Below are positions 12,601-18,928 of a stretch of DNA of 23,010 nt, piece after piece. Position 1 is the stretch's first letter. Each line of letters begins with the position of its first letter. Origin of the DNA: a virus; the IMG/VR virus record IMGVR_UViG_3300027908_000053, positions 1-23,010 of that record; one strand, written 5' to 3'. The notes beneath the pieces are model-generated. The model did no database searches. It was not told where the DNA came from and saw only the letters and a list, made by a program, of their open reading frames with translations. A program made the position numbers and the translations under genes.

Positions 12601-13020
12601 GCGAGTAGTATACCTAGTCGGAAGGAATGACCAACTACCCGTAATCTCACGATTAAAGGCTACTCGCAAAATCATGCCGGAGGACTATACCATACTGTCC
12701 GGCGCAGTAGCATTTAAGGCTGGTTATGCCTTTGGTATATGGCGCATCGGGGACGGTCTTTCACTCGATAGCAGGCAAGCAGTTTAATGATAAACGTCCC
12801 CGTTGCATAACTCATGCCGGAATTATGCAGAACAGTCCGGCGGCTGTCATGGAGGCTATTAACTGCCTCTGCATTAGTGCCGCAATACATGCAACAGTGC
12901 GGCGCTGCCCTCCGAGTCTCCCAACTCGCGCATTCGTGCTGGTTTTATGCCCACTATACCAGCGAATAGTGATATGACGCAGGAGGCATATGGAGAAAAG
13001 AACATATGCTATGACGCGTT
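12601..13020 (-). ncRNA. Large pseudoknot-rich structured RNA
   Basis: No protein-like frame is convincing here, yet the minus strand pairs extensively. Found by hand: hairpin GCATATG/CATATGC (13009-12986); pseudoknot CACTAT/ATAGTG with CTGGT/ACCAG (12971-12939); CGAGT/ACTCG; GCCGCA/TGCGGC whose loop TGCAT pairs with ATGCA (12903-12870); GAGGC/GCCTC; GCCGGA/TCCGGC whose loop TGCATAA pairs with TTATGCA (12841-12804); CGGGGACG/CGTCCCCG (12802-12748); a second GCCGGA/TCCGGC (12703-12676) whose loop TGGTATA pairs with TATACCA at 12739-12733; and GCGAGTAG/CTACTCGC (12667-12601), closing a junction with AATC-GTGA-GATT and TAGTTGG/CCGACTA arms. The GNRA-type loops fit the minus strand only. The 5' end is not defined. 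It continues into the tRNA-like domain. Confidence 0.75.
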
Positions 13021-13026
13021 GGCATT

Positions 13027-13126
13027 CTGGCGGCCTATTTTCCCGACTGCCTCATTTCATCTGCACATCACTACAATGCAGTCTCGACATCAATAAGCGT
13101 GACCTTAAGTCAGTATCGTCGGCCAT
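13027..13126 (-). repeat. Module copy 2 (also at 6221-6284)
   Basis: The plus-strand strings ctggcggcctattttccc (13027-13044) and gtatcgtcggccat (13113-13126) bracket this copy. The first matches 6221-6238 exactly and the second differs by one base from 6271-6284. The middle is longer here (100 versus 64 bases) and different. In both places the module starts at an ATG that follows closely on the end of a minus-strand gene. Confidence 0.7.
13052..13126 (-). CDS. Micro-ORF overlapping the upstream stop (24 aa)
   Basis: The ATG at 13126 overlaps the TAA of the 100-aa gene (TAATG) and reads MADDTDLRSRLLMSRLHC... to TGA at 13052-13054. The 13-aa frame in the other module copy begins MADDTLR, so the start of the peptide is conserved while its end is not. 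Translation by re-initiation is possible. It may equally be a remnant of a lost gene. Confidence 0.3.
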   Translation of the reverse strand: MADDTDLRSRLLMSRLHCSDVQMK

Positions 13127-13428
13127 TAATCGTCATTATCATTACTATGATCGGTATTGATATAAATTGCTATCAATCGATCAAGTCCCATACTCGATAA
13201 AATTCCGCGTTTGTGTTTCACAATAGATTCTATGATTTTTATAGCATCTCTAGCGTCATTTGTCTTTAGCTTTTTTAACTTTCTGATAATAACTTTTAGT
13301 TCAGTTATTGTCATATTTTTAAGCTGTTCAATTGATGCGCCGATGCTATTTAGCACGGAGTCATCTTTGCCATTAGCTTGATCACGGGCTGCCTGATGAA
13401 TGGGTTTTAGGCTTTGTCGATCTTCCAT
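13126..13428 (-). CDS. Hypothetical protein downstream of RepA-like gene, 100 aa
   Basis: ATG 13428 is preceded by AGGAG at about ten bases; an ATG at 13470 would add 14 residues without a ribosome site. The protein is mostly helical and basic in the middle (LKVIIRKLKKLKTNDARDAIKIIE) with an acidic tail (DHSNDNDD). No family recognised. Position between the possible origin and the structured RNA suggests a role in replication or its control, an inference only. Confidence 0.6.
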   Translation of the reverse strand: MEDRQSLKPIHQAARDQANGKDDSVLNSIGASIEQLKNMTITELKVIIRKLKKLKTNDARDAIKIIESIVKHKRGILSSMGLDRLIAIYINTDHSNDNDD

Positions 13429-13470
13429 AAATAAAAAACTCCTGAAAGTGTCTGTACTATAACCATCCAA

Positions 13471-13730
13471 CTTTACCAGAGAGTAGCTATAACTAGTAGG
13501 TTTTTAGTAAGTATTAGTGCTTTTGGGGTGCTACTTATTTTATGTTCTAAAACACTTATTAACAGAATCTGTGGATATGTCGTGTATATCTTTTTTTTAG
13601 GGGGTTTTTAGTTTGTTTTGTGGACTGTCAATCCCCAATTTTCTTGACAAATAGGGCAGTTTTGGGGTGAGCGCACATAGGTATTCGGCAGGATGGGTAC
13701 TATTGATTATTTTTTTTACAGACTGGTTAG
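13471..13730. other. Gene-free AT-rich stretch, possible replication origin
   Basis: These 260 bases hold no convincing gene. They contain a near-consensus DnaA box, tgtggatat at 13570-13578 (one mismatch from TGTGGATAA), and two pairs of direct repeats: ggtttttagt at 13499-13508 and 13603-13612, and ttttggggtg at 13521-13530 and 13660-13669. T-rich runs at 13591-13598 and near 13711 could ease melting. Lying directly downstream of a RepA-like gene, this matches how IncF-type origins are placed. Origin function is inferred. Confidence 0.45.
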
Positions 13731-14711
13731 CTAATCGGGGGGATCGCTACCTTGTTGAGATACTAATCTGATGGCCTCATGCATTGGCATATTAGGATAG
13801 GCCTTGATAAGTGCCTGTACAGCCACTAGCGTTGATACTGTACGCTTGTTAGGTTGAGGCCTATTGTCAGGAAGGGCTTTGGTTAAAATCGCTTGTAGGG
13901 CGTTTTTCGCGCCTAGCTTGTCTTGTATAGCAGCAAAGGCGGCTTTTTCGGCTTGGCGGTCATTGGGGTTATAGTCGGGTGAGTGCAAAAGAGGGGTGTC
14001 TTTTGCTTTTTGCATTTTTCGAGGTGCTATGGGTGCATCCCGTCTAACAAACTTTAGCATGTGCTTGGCGTGGGATTTTGCGGCGCGCGCGCGGTCTATT
14101 TCTAATTCATGTGTTAAACCGAGAAGCTCAAAGAATTTATGGGTTACGCTAATGATGACGCGCTCAACCCGGGTTTCACCGTTAGGATGCTCAATCAGAA
14201 CTTGCCTCACGGTAATAAGCCCGGCCTCCTGCAAGCGTCGCATATTGCGTGCGACGCGCCATTCAGACATCCCGGTGAGTTGTTTGTACTTGGCATAGGT
14301 ATAGTTTTCAAACTTGCCATGTACGAGATGGCCGCATTGCATATTAGCAAGATAAACAGTATCGGCTATGGCTGGCATCAAGAGCGCAAGTTCGGCCTCG
14401 CGGCGTTCTGAACGTTTCTGGCGGTGGTTTCGGTACATGAAGCCATGTAGGGCTGGATAGCTATAGGGATCGGCTAATGCTAACAGAATTGTGCGGCGGG
14501 CGGCTTCTAAGACGTGGAATCGCGTCCTGTATTCGGGGGGTCTGGAGTAAAATCTTAACGATTTTGGCGCGTGACCGCATTTATTGCCACAAAGTGGTTG
14601 ATTTTGACTTTTGTTAGTTGTAGTATTTTGCCCTATAAGGCATTCACTACCGTTAGTAGCAAACCCGGTCAAAGGTCTAGCGCTACTAACGGGAATCCTT
14701 CCCGCTTTCAT
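13731..14711 (-). CDS. RepA-like replication initiator (winged-helix)
   Basis: 326 residues. The central region resembles IncFII-type RepA or related plasmid and phage initiators: an Arg-rich YRNHRQKRSERREAEL segment, a winged-helix stretch with YAKYKQLTGMSEWRVARNM then RRLQEAGLITVRQ (about 138-169), a strand-rich wing (GETRVERVIISVTHKFFELL) and a basic helix (IDRARAAKSHAKHML). The C-terminal third is Pro/Ala-rich and less like known initiators. In that family the protein binds the origin downstream of its own gene and recruits DnaA/DnaB. AAAGGA stands seven bases before the ATG. A possible origin follows and a structured leader precedes. An alternative is a lambda O-like phage initiator. The match is from memory of motifs, not a search. 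Confidence 0.6.
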   Translation of the reverse strand: MKAGRIPVSSARPLTGFATNGSECLIGQNTTTNKSQNQPLCGNKCGHAPKSLRFYSRPPEYRTRFHVLEAARRTILLALADPYSYPALHGFMYRNHRQKRSERREAELALLMPAIADTVYLANMQCGHLVHGKFENYTYAKYKQLTGMSEWRVARNMRRLQEAGLITVRQVLIEHPNGETRVERVIISVTHKFFELLGLTHELEIDRARAAKSHAKHMLKFVRRDAPIAPRKMQKAKDTPLLHSPDYNPNDRQAEKAAFAAIQDKLGAKNALQAILTKALPDNRPQPNKRTVSTLVAVQALIKAYPNMPMHEAIRLVSQQGSDPPD

Positions 14712-14726
14712 GCGAAAATCCTTTTC

Positions 14727-14852
14727 TCAACGATCCGTGTTAAGTATGTAAGTTATTGAATTAGTGCAGGATTTCTGCCCGTATATCCTGCGGATACGTC
14801 TATGGGTGGTCTGACCCGGCGAGTAACGTTTTTGAGAAACCGTCAATATCAT
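14727..14852 (-). promoter_or_regulatory. RepA leader: hairpins and candidate leader peptide
   Basis: On the minus strand a 41-codon frame runs from ATG 14852 (MILTVSQKRYSPGQTTHRR...) to TGA at 14727, 15 bases before the RepA-like start, with no clear ribosome site. Inside it GCAGGA (14791-14786) pairs with TCCTGC (14771-14766) across a 14-base loop, and GGGT/ACCC (14817-14804) forms a smaller hairpin. IncFII and IncI plasmids control repA by antisense RNA acting on a leader hairpin and a coupled leader peptide, and this arrangement looks alike. No antisense promoter was identified. Confidence 0.4.
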
Positions 14853-14877
14853 TATCGATCTACTTTAAAACTTCAAC

Positions 14878-15174
14878 TTATTTATGCTTCTTTGTTTCAC
14901 TTGGGAAAAGTTCGGCTATAATCTTTTCAAATTGTTCTTTTTTTCGCTTTGTTAGCTCTAGATAATCGATAGCCTGCAGCAAATCATCAAAATCTATCGG
15001 GTATTGCGAGGCGCAAGACTGAATATTTTCCTCATGCTCTGCGATAGCGCCGTCGAGCTTTGCCATTTCAAGTTCCGCTTTCTTTAGCATCTCGTGCGCG
15101 CGGATAGGTGCCATTACTTCTTTTAGTTTATCTTTTGCCATGCCTAACAATTCGCTGTATTTCATTAAAGCCAT
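14878..15174 (-). CDS. Coiled-coil protein, 98 aa
   Basis: GAGG precedes the ATG by six bases. Almost the whole protein is predicted helical, with a long heptad pattern through KAELEMAKLDGAIAEHEENI and a second helix (DYLELTKRKKEQFEKIIAEL) after a short YPIDFDD linker. No catalytic motif or named family. It is the last gene of the leftward early run, before the repA leader. Confidence 0.6.
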   Translation of the reverse strand: MALMKYSELLGMAKDKLKEVMAPIRAHEMLKKAELEMAKLDGAIAEHEENIQSCASQYPIDFDDLLQAIDYLELTKRKKEQFEKIIAELFPSETKKHK

Positions 15175-15177
15175 GTG

Positions 15178-15564
15178 TCACCTCAATAATAGTAAAAGTT
15201 TTTTGGAAAGTGGAAGTTGTGGAAGTAGTCGGTTTAGTTTTGTATAGGGTTTGGTTTCTTGGGCTTTGCGCTCGGCGGCTTCTGCTTGTGCGGGTGTAGG
15301 GGAGATACCATTCTTAGGCATATTGGCCTTGTGATGTTCAGAGGCACCCAGTTCCATACCATAAACGCGCTGATATATATGGAGACAACAATGCGACCCG
15401 CATTCCATGCAATAACTCACACTTGTCCCTCCTACTGTCCATGATGGTGTTTGTACACTTTGTGCAGATCCTCCCAAGCCTCCAACCGAAACACAGCCCA
15501 ATCCCTGCGGTTGATTCAGATTGCCCATACCACCATGTCCATATAGTGCATTAGCCAGTGACAT
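15178..15564 (-). CDS. Hypothetical Gly/Cys-rich protein, 128 aa
   Basis: The first 45 residues are Gly/Ser-rich (GHGGMGNLNQ, SVGGLGGSAQ). A CMECGSHCCLHIYQ cluster follows (about 52-65) that may bind metal, then a charged linker and a Leu/Lys-rich C-terminus (LPQLPLSKKLLLLLR). AAGGG precedes the ATG. The region order is unusual and no family is recognised. Confidence 0.5.
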   Translation of the reverse strand: MSLANALYGHGGMGNLNQPQGLGCVSVGGLGGSAQSVQTPSWTVGGTSVSYCMECGSHCCLHIYQRVYGMELGASEHHKANMPKNGISPTPAQAEAAERKAQETKPYTKLNRLLPQLPLSKKLLLLLR

Positions 15565-15606
15565 AATTTAATCCCTTAAAGAGATTAGCTTATGCCTCAT
15601 GATGCG

Positions 15607-16149
15607 CTATTGAGAATGGCTAGAATCGTACTTATATGACAGCGATTGCCGATTGAGCCAGTTGTGTTTGTATTCATTTGCGACATTGGAATCAGATATG
15701 ATTATGATGTTTTCAGAGTTGTGTAGTTGTGCGGCATTAGTGAAATTGAAACTCCCTGTAAGCGTCACAGTATCGTCAATTAGTATGACTTTGCTATGGG
15801 CTATTGCTACTTTATCGTCAATCCAAATGGGGATTTCGGCAGCATGTAAAAGTGCTAAGCATGAATTAGGATCACTGATTTGTGATTTATCGATGATGAC
15901 ACTGACTGAGACATTATGCTGGTAGGCTGTAATGAGCGCGTCTGCGATAGGTTTTGATGTAAAGTTATAGGCCTGTACGAGAATAGATTCTTTAGCGTTC
16001 CCAATCTCGGTAATAATATTTTGCGTGCAATTGCCCGTGGGCGTGAAGCAGGTGGAAAAAAAGCTTTTAGGGGCAAACTCGGTTGCGTATGAGTCGGTTG
16101 CATACGACATTAATATAAGCAGATAGAGTAAAGCCTTTAGGGTTTGCAT
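15607..16149 (-). CDS. Secreted phospholipase D-family nuclease (Nuc type)
   Basis: 180 residues with an N-terminal signal peptide (about 1-22, hydrophobic ALLYLLILM then SYA-TEF) and one HKD motif: H118 S K120, then D125 and downstream GSFNF, the HxK(x)4D(x)6GSxN signature. A single HKD per chain and this length match the Nuc endonuclease of plasmid pKM101, which works as a dimer. Members hydrolyse nucleic acids via a phospho-His intermediate, usually in the periplasm. With a signal peptide the enzyme should leave the cytoplasm, which suits degrading incoming or released DNA; that role is inference. It is encoded among small early genes. Confidence 0.85.
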   Translation of the reverse strand: MQTLKALLYLLILMSYATDSYATEFAPKSFFSTCFTPTGNCTQNIITEIGNAKESILVQAYNFTSKPIADALITAYQHNVSVSVIIDKSQISDPNSCLALLHAAEIPIWIDDKVAIAHSKVILIDDTVTLTGSFNFTNAAQLHNSENIIIISDSNVANEYKHNWLNRQSLSYKYDSSHSQ

Positions 16150-16150
16150 A

Positions 16151-16459
16151 TTAGTCCTTTGGGAATGGTGGGGCTGGCATCCAGTGCGTTACCGTATATA
16201 ATGTGGGAAACCATTTCTTATACATTGATGAGTAATATGCAGATTGTATTATAGGAACTTCAATATTTATATCAGTTATTAAAACGAAAGTATCCGCTAA
16301 GCCATAACTCATGGGTGAATATTTATTTGCATCTACCCACTCATCTGGGCTGGATTTTTGTATAAGGCTACTATCCATTTTCAACCGACACGCATGACAG
16401 GATATTAATAATTTTTCATTCTCGATTGGGTCATTGCAGGTATCGCAGAGTATTGTCAT
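16151..16459 (-). CDS. Zinc-ribbon plus DUF551-like protein, 102 aa
   Basis: The N-terminus has CDTC and CHAC (residues 5-24), a possible zinc ribbon. The C-terminal part matches the phage DUF551 pattern: DEWVDANKYSPMSYG, VLITDINIEVPI, and the closing VTHWMPAPPFP. DUF551 proteins are common in tailed phages and have no known biochemical role. The two-domain layout with the zinc ribbon fused in front is a little unusual. Its first base coincides with the last base of the upstream gene. Confidence 0.75.
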   Translation of the reverse strand: MTILCDTCNDPIENEKLLISCHACRLKMDSSLIQKSSPDEWVDANKYSPMSYGLADTFVLITDINIEVPIIQSAYYSSMYKKWFPTLYTVTHWMPAPPFPKD

Positions 16460-16719
16460 TAGTTAAACCTATTAATATCAACTATTTCGATTTGTTCGGA
16501 AGTATAACCTAATTCATAAGCGCGCTTGATGCAACAATCGCCACACCAGATTTTAATCTTCTTCGGATTTTTAGCGCGCATTTCCCGTTTTTTGATACTG
16601 ACCCACATATCCGTATTGCACTTGGGGCATTGTTCGATTTGACATTCTTTTTGCTCCGGGTCAGGAGTTGGCGATACAGCAACCGGCATACAGGCAACAT
16701 AAAAATAAGGTTTTTTCAT
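16459..16719 (-). CDS. Zinc-ribbon-like protein, 86 aa
   Basis: Cysteines at CPKC (about 31-34) and CGDCC (59-63), separated by a basic segment (SIKKREMRAKNPKKIKIW), form a likely single zinc site. The rest is an extended, Pro-rich N-terminus and a short C-terminal helix. The start overlaps the upstream stop (4 bases). No named family. Confidence 0.6.
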   Translation of the reverse strand: MKKPYFYVACMPVAVSPTPDPEQKECQIEQCPKCNTDMWVSIKKREMRAKNPKKIKIWCGDCCIKRAYELGYTSEQIEIVDINRFN

Positions 16720-16964
16720 TTCTCCGCCAACTGTTTAACGTTAGTTAATAGCTTACCATTTTTAACATTTTTATTTAAGAAAGGTATATTCGGCTCCTTA
16801 TTAATTAATCGAGCATATTCCAATTCCGTTTTAATGCCTGACACAATTGCTTCTGATAGTTTTGCAACGATGGATGCTTGATCTAGTTCAATTTCACCTT
16901 CATCTAAATCAACTAATGTCTGTAGCAAATGATCTCGTAAATCTTCTAGATTATCTAATTTCAT
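16716..16964 (-). CDS. Hypothetical protein, 82 aa
   Basis: A helical, initially acidic protein (MKLDNLEDLRDHLLQTLVDLDEGEIELDQ...) with the SIVAKLSEAIVSGIKTELEYARL segment. Phage proteins of this size beginning 'L-x-D-L-R-x-x-L' are common, but I cannot name a family. It overlaps both neighbours (4 and 14 bases). Confidence 0.6.
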   Translation of the reverse strand: MKLDNLEDLRDHLLQTLVDLDEGEIELDQASIVAKLSEAIVSGIKTELEYARLINKEPNIPFLNKNVKNGKLLTNVKQLAEK

Positions 16965-17454
16965 TTTCTAATTCCTCTAATCGTTTATCTTTTTTGATAG
17001 ATTTAACCCGACGCCTAATAATCATCATAATACGTTTCACCTCGATAAGTTCTTTAGGTATGTTAAGGCGGGAAAGACCCGTATCTTGTACAAGTTTACA
17101 TTTAATATAAGAATCGCGCAGTTCTTTAACAGCTTTTCGTTTATAGCGTCTATCCCGTAGGCGCTCCGCTTCTGGATGTGCTAGATCATATTTTTTTCGT
17201 CTGACGCGCTCCTGTGCATAAAGCTTTTCTTTATTTTTGAGAAAATACGCACGTTTAAAGCCATGTACTTTTTCAGCATTATTTTTGCGATAGGTATTGA
17301 TTTTCTGAAGAACTTTTTCTTTATGCTTTTCATAATATTTCTTTCGCACATCCACCATACAAAGCTTACAACGGTAAGCACCCCTACCATGCTTATTGCA
17401 TTGGGCTAGAGTAAGCTCACCGTGTACAGAACAGATTTTAATAACATCAGACAC
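16951..17454 (-). CDS. HNH-like / zinc-binding basic protein, 167 aa
   Basis: The N-terminus CSVHGEL ... CNKHGRGAYRCKLC (about 8-32) is a zinc-binding arrangement common at the front of phage HNH endonucleases. Then follow repeated basic helical segments (YYEKHKEKVLQ, TYRKNNAEKVHGF, YFLKNKEKLYAQ), and the C-terminus carries the IPKELIEVKR segment often seen in the same group. I see no HNH catalytic core, so it could be a DNA-binding relative. Overlaps the upstream stop by one base. Confidence 0.6.
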   Translation of the reverse strand: MSDVIKICSVHGELTLAQCNKHGRGAYRCKLCMVDVRKKYYEKHKEKVLQKINTYRKNNAEKVHGFKRAYFLKNKEKLYAQERVRRKKYDLAHPEAERLRDRRYKRKAVKELRDSYIKCKLVQDTGLSRLNIPKELIEVKRIMMIIRRRVKSIKKDKRLEELENEIR

Positions 17455-17957
17455 TACGCTTTGAACCCCAAAGTGTTTTTATATTCAATATGTGCAACCT
17501 CGACAAATGAGCGAATAGGGGGTTTAAATTCTTTATGATTCCAAGTATAAACGACAACTCCAGAGCGACCGCCCCCTTCTTTACTTAATGTGAATCCTGC
17601 CATTTCAGTTTTTACTAATTTAAAAGCCATCAAATTATCGGGATGATTATAAACGATTAATCTATCTTTAAATTCCCAACCTAACTTATCTATAATATCA
17701 ACACCGATTCTAATAGTAACTTTGATAACTTTTTGTTTTCGCGGGTCTAGCTTTTCGTCAAACCTTACCATGACTTTATCGGTGGGAATGGATGGATCGT
17801 GTGATCGCTTGATAACTCTGAGCCAGCTATCATCCAGCATTAATGAATCAATATCCTCTACCGTTTTCATTTGCGGTTTAACATTGCGTAACATTTTTGC
17901 CTCCTGTAATTGATCTCTAAGATAAGGTTGTTGCATTTTCATATATTTCCGTGTCAT
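17454..17957 (-). CDS. Hypothetical protein, 167 aa
   Basis: Mixed alpha-beta composition with a helical N-terminus (YLRDQLQEAKMLRN), a strand-rich middle (KVIKVTIRIGVDIIDKLGW) and a GGGRSGVVVYTW loop near residue 129. AAGGATG precedes the ATG. No known motif. It sits second to last of a coupled set of five small genes from the excisionase-like gene and may be an early accessory factor. Confidence 0.6.
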   Translation of the reverse strand: MTRKYMKMQQPYLRDQLQEAKMLRNVKPQMKTVEDIDSLMLDDSWLRVIKRSHDPSIPTDKVMVRFDEKLDPRKQKVIKVTIRIGVDIIDKLGWEFKDRLIVYNHPDNLMAFKLVKTEMAGFTLSKEGGGRSGVVVYTWNHKEFKPPIRSFVEVAHIEYKNTLGFKA

Positions 17958-18250
17958 TTTGCATCCTTAATAGTTTCGTTAATTTTCAGATATTCCAATA
18001 CAACCACATCGATCCATTCTTTGATGGACTCACTCGTTAAATTCGGTATGTTATATATTTTGCCAAAGCCCTCTAGCGATATGCAAACTTTTGCAAATAG
18101 ATTTCCGAGTATATGTATTGCGAGATAAATATTTTCGCTAGGGTCATCTTCGGTAATAAAATCCTTGCTCTCATTAGTTATTATGGCAAGGATTTTACCC
18201 GTTACCTCATTGGCTTTTGCAAGACTTGCTGCTTTGTCTCTGACTATCAT
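17954..18250 (-). CDS. Hypothetical protein, 98 aa
   Basis: A helical protein with a central hydrophobic helix (IYLAIHILGNLFAKVCISL) in which the charged residues are spaced as in a soluble bundle. It overlaps both neighbours by 4 bases. No family recognised. Confidence 0.6.
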   Translation of the reverse strand: MIVRDKAASLAKANEVTGKILAIITNESKDFITEDDPSENIYLAIHILGNLFAKVCISLEGFGKIYNIPNLTSESIKEWIDVVVLEYLKINETIKDAK

Positions 18251-18468
18251 TGGATGCCCTCTGGCATTTTAATTTTTGATATATCGCATCCAAGATAGAG
18301 TGCGCATTCTTTTAAAAACTCAGTTAATGAAGTCGTTACTGGAAGATATGCATCGAGTAATTTTCTATCTTCTGGAATAAGCGGCTCGATTTTTGCTAAA
18401 AGCTCATTGACCTTATCGGTTAACTCAGTCAACACCATTATGCGGTTTATTTCTTCTCTGGATCGCAT
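18247..18468 (-). CDS. Hypothetical helical protein, 73 aa
   Basis: Helical, Leu-rich (LTELTDKVNELLAKIEPLI; LPVTTSLTEFLKECALYL). It overlaps the excisionase-like gene by 22 bases upstream and the next gene by 4 bases. No named family. Confidence 0.6.
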   Translation of the reverse strand: MRSREEINRIMVLTELTDKVNELLAKIEPLIPEDRKLLDAYLPVTTSLTEFLKECALYLGCDISKIKMPEGIQ

Positions 18469-18674
18469 TTCTTCTCCTTATCCATCGTTTGCGTTTCAAG
18501 CCATGCATTAAATTTCTCGACATCAAACAGCATTTTGCCGCCCAACTTAATAATATTTTGCTTAATATTGCCCTTATTTTGCCTAATATAATGGCGTAAA
18601 ATTTCCATCGTTCCAAATAGGGCTGGATAATTCTTAACCATTTCTTTCGTTTTATAGTATTTTTTTTGATCCAT
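18447..18674 (-). CDS. Excisionase/AlpA-like HTH protein, 75 aa
   Basis: Residues 8-60 follow the pattern of small winged-helix (MerR/AlpA-type) phage regulators: YKTKEMVKNYPALFGTMEIL, where a helix pair ends in RHYIRQN, then KLGGKMLFDVEKFNAWLE, the strand and wing helix of HTH_17-like excisionases. The C-terminus is charged. GAGGAG precedes the ATG. It is the first gene of the leftward early operon and lies beside a divergent promoter region, consistent with a regulator or recombination directionality factor. No integrase is seen here, so the excision role is untested. Confidence 0.7.
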   Translation of the reverse strand: MDQKKYYKTKEMVKNYPALFGTMEILRHYIRQNKGNIKQNIIKLGGKMLFDVEKFNAWLETQTMDKEKKCDPEKK

Positions 18675-18711
18675 TGTGCTGCTCCTCTACTAATTAATCC
18701 AATTTTTACCA

Positions 18712-18819
18712 CATATATTATAGTTTGTATAGTGTTATTATAGAATTAGCTAATATATTAACTATCTTTATAATTATTTATAGTTTAGTGTTGCAAATAG
18801 GAAAATAGTGGTGTATTCT
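18712..18819. promoter_or_regulatory. Divergent early promoters
   Basis: Plus strand: TTGCAA (18791-18796) and TATTCT (18814-18819), 17 bases apart, sit about 38 bases before the first plus ORF. Minus strand: a perfect TATAAT -10 (plus 18717-18722, ATTATA) with a poor -35 (18740-18745), about 42 bases before the HTH gene. Between them tatagttt occurs at 18719-18726 and 18779-18786 and short palindromes ttagctaa and taatatatta are present, possible operators. A poor -35 on the minus promoter suggests activator dependence. Confidence 0.6.
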
Positions 18820-18856
18820 GGCATTGTACCATTAATTAACCTACTAGGAGAAACAC

Positions 18857-18928
18857 ATGCAAACTTCTATAATCAAGATAACCCAGAACGGATTAGGGTT
18901 GTACGTAGCCACGGAGGGCTTAGTATGA
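18857..18928 (+). CDS. Leader micro-ORF coupled to the next gene, 23 aa
   Basis: ATG 18857 is preceded by TAGGAG. The frame reads MQTSIIKITQNGLGLYVATE... and ends TGA at 18926-18928, overlapping the ATG of the next gene (ATGA). GGAGG inside this ORF serves as that gene's ribosome site. It is the first ORF after the plus promoter. The pattern is of a real coupled mini-gene, or a translational control leader. Confidence 0.5.
   Translation: MQTSIIKITQNGLGLYVATEGLV

Noticed and set aside
12581-12977. Two plus-strand open frames (68 and 83 codons) across the non-coding region
   Set aside because: Neither has a good ribosome site or protein-like composition; both lie over the paired RNA and run against the flanking genes.
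13644-13672. TTGACA as a promoter -35 in the origin-like stretch
   Set aside because: No TATAAT-like -10 at 16-18 bases on either strand.
13996-14411. Plus-strand frames opposite the RepA-like gene
   Set aside because: They mirror the codon pattern of the RepA-like gene and lack start signals.
18712-18860. CRISPR-like or iteron array from the repeated tatagttt
   Set aside because: Only two copies, unequal spacing, and simple AT composition; better read as possible operators.
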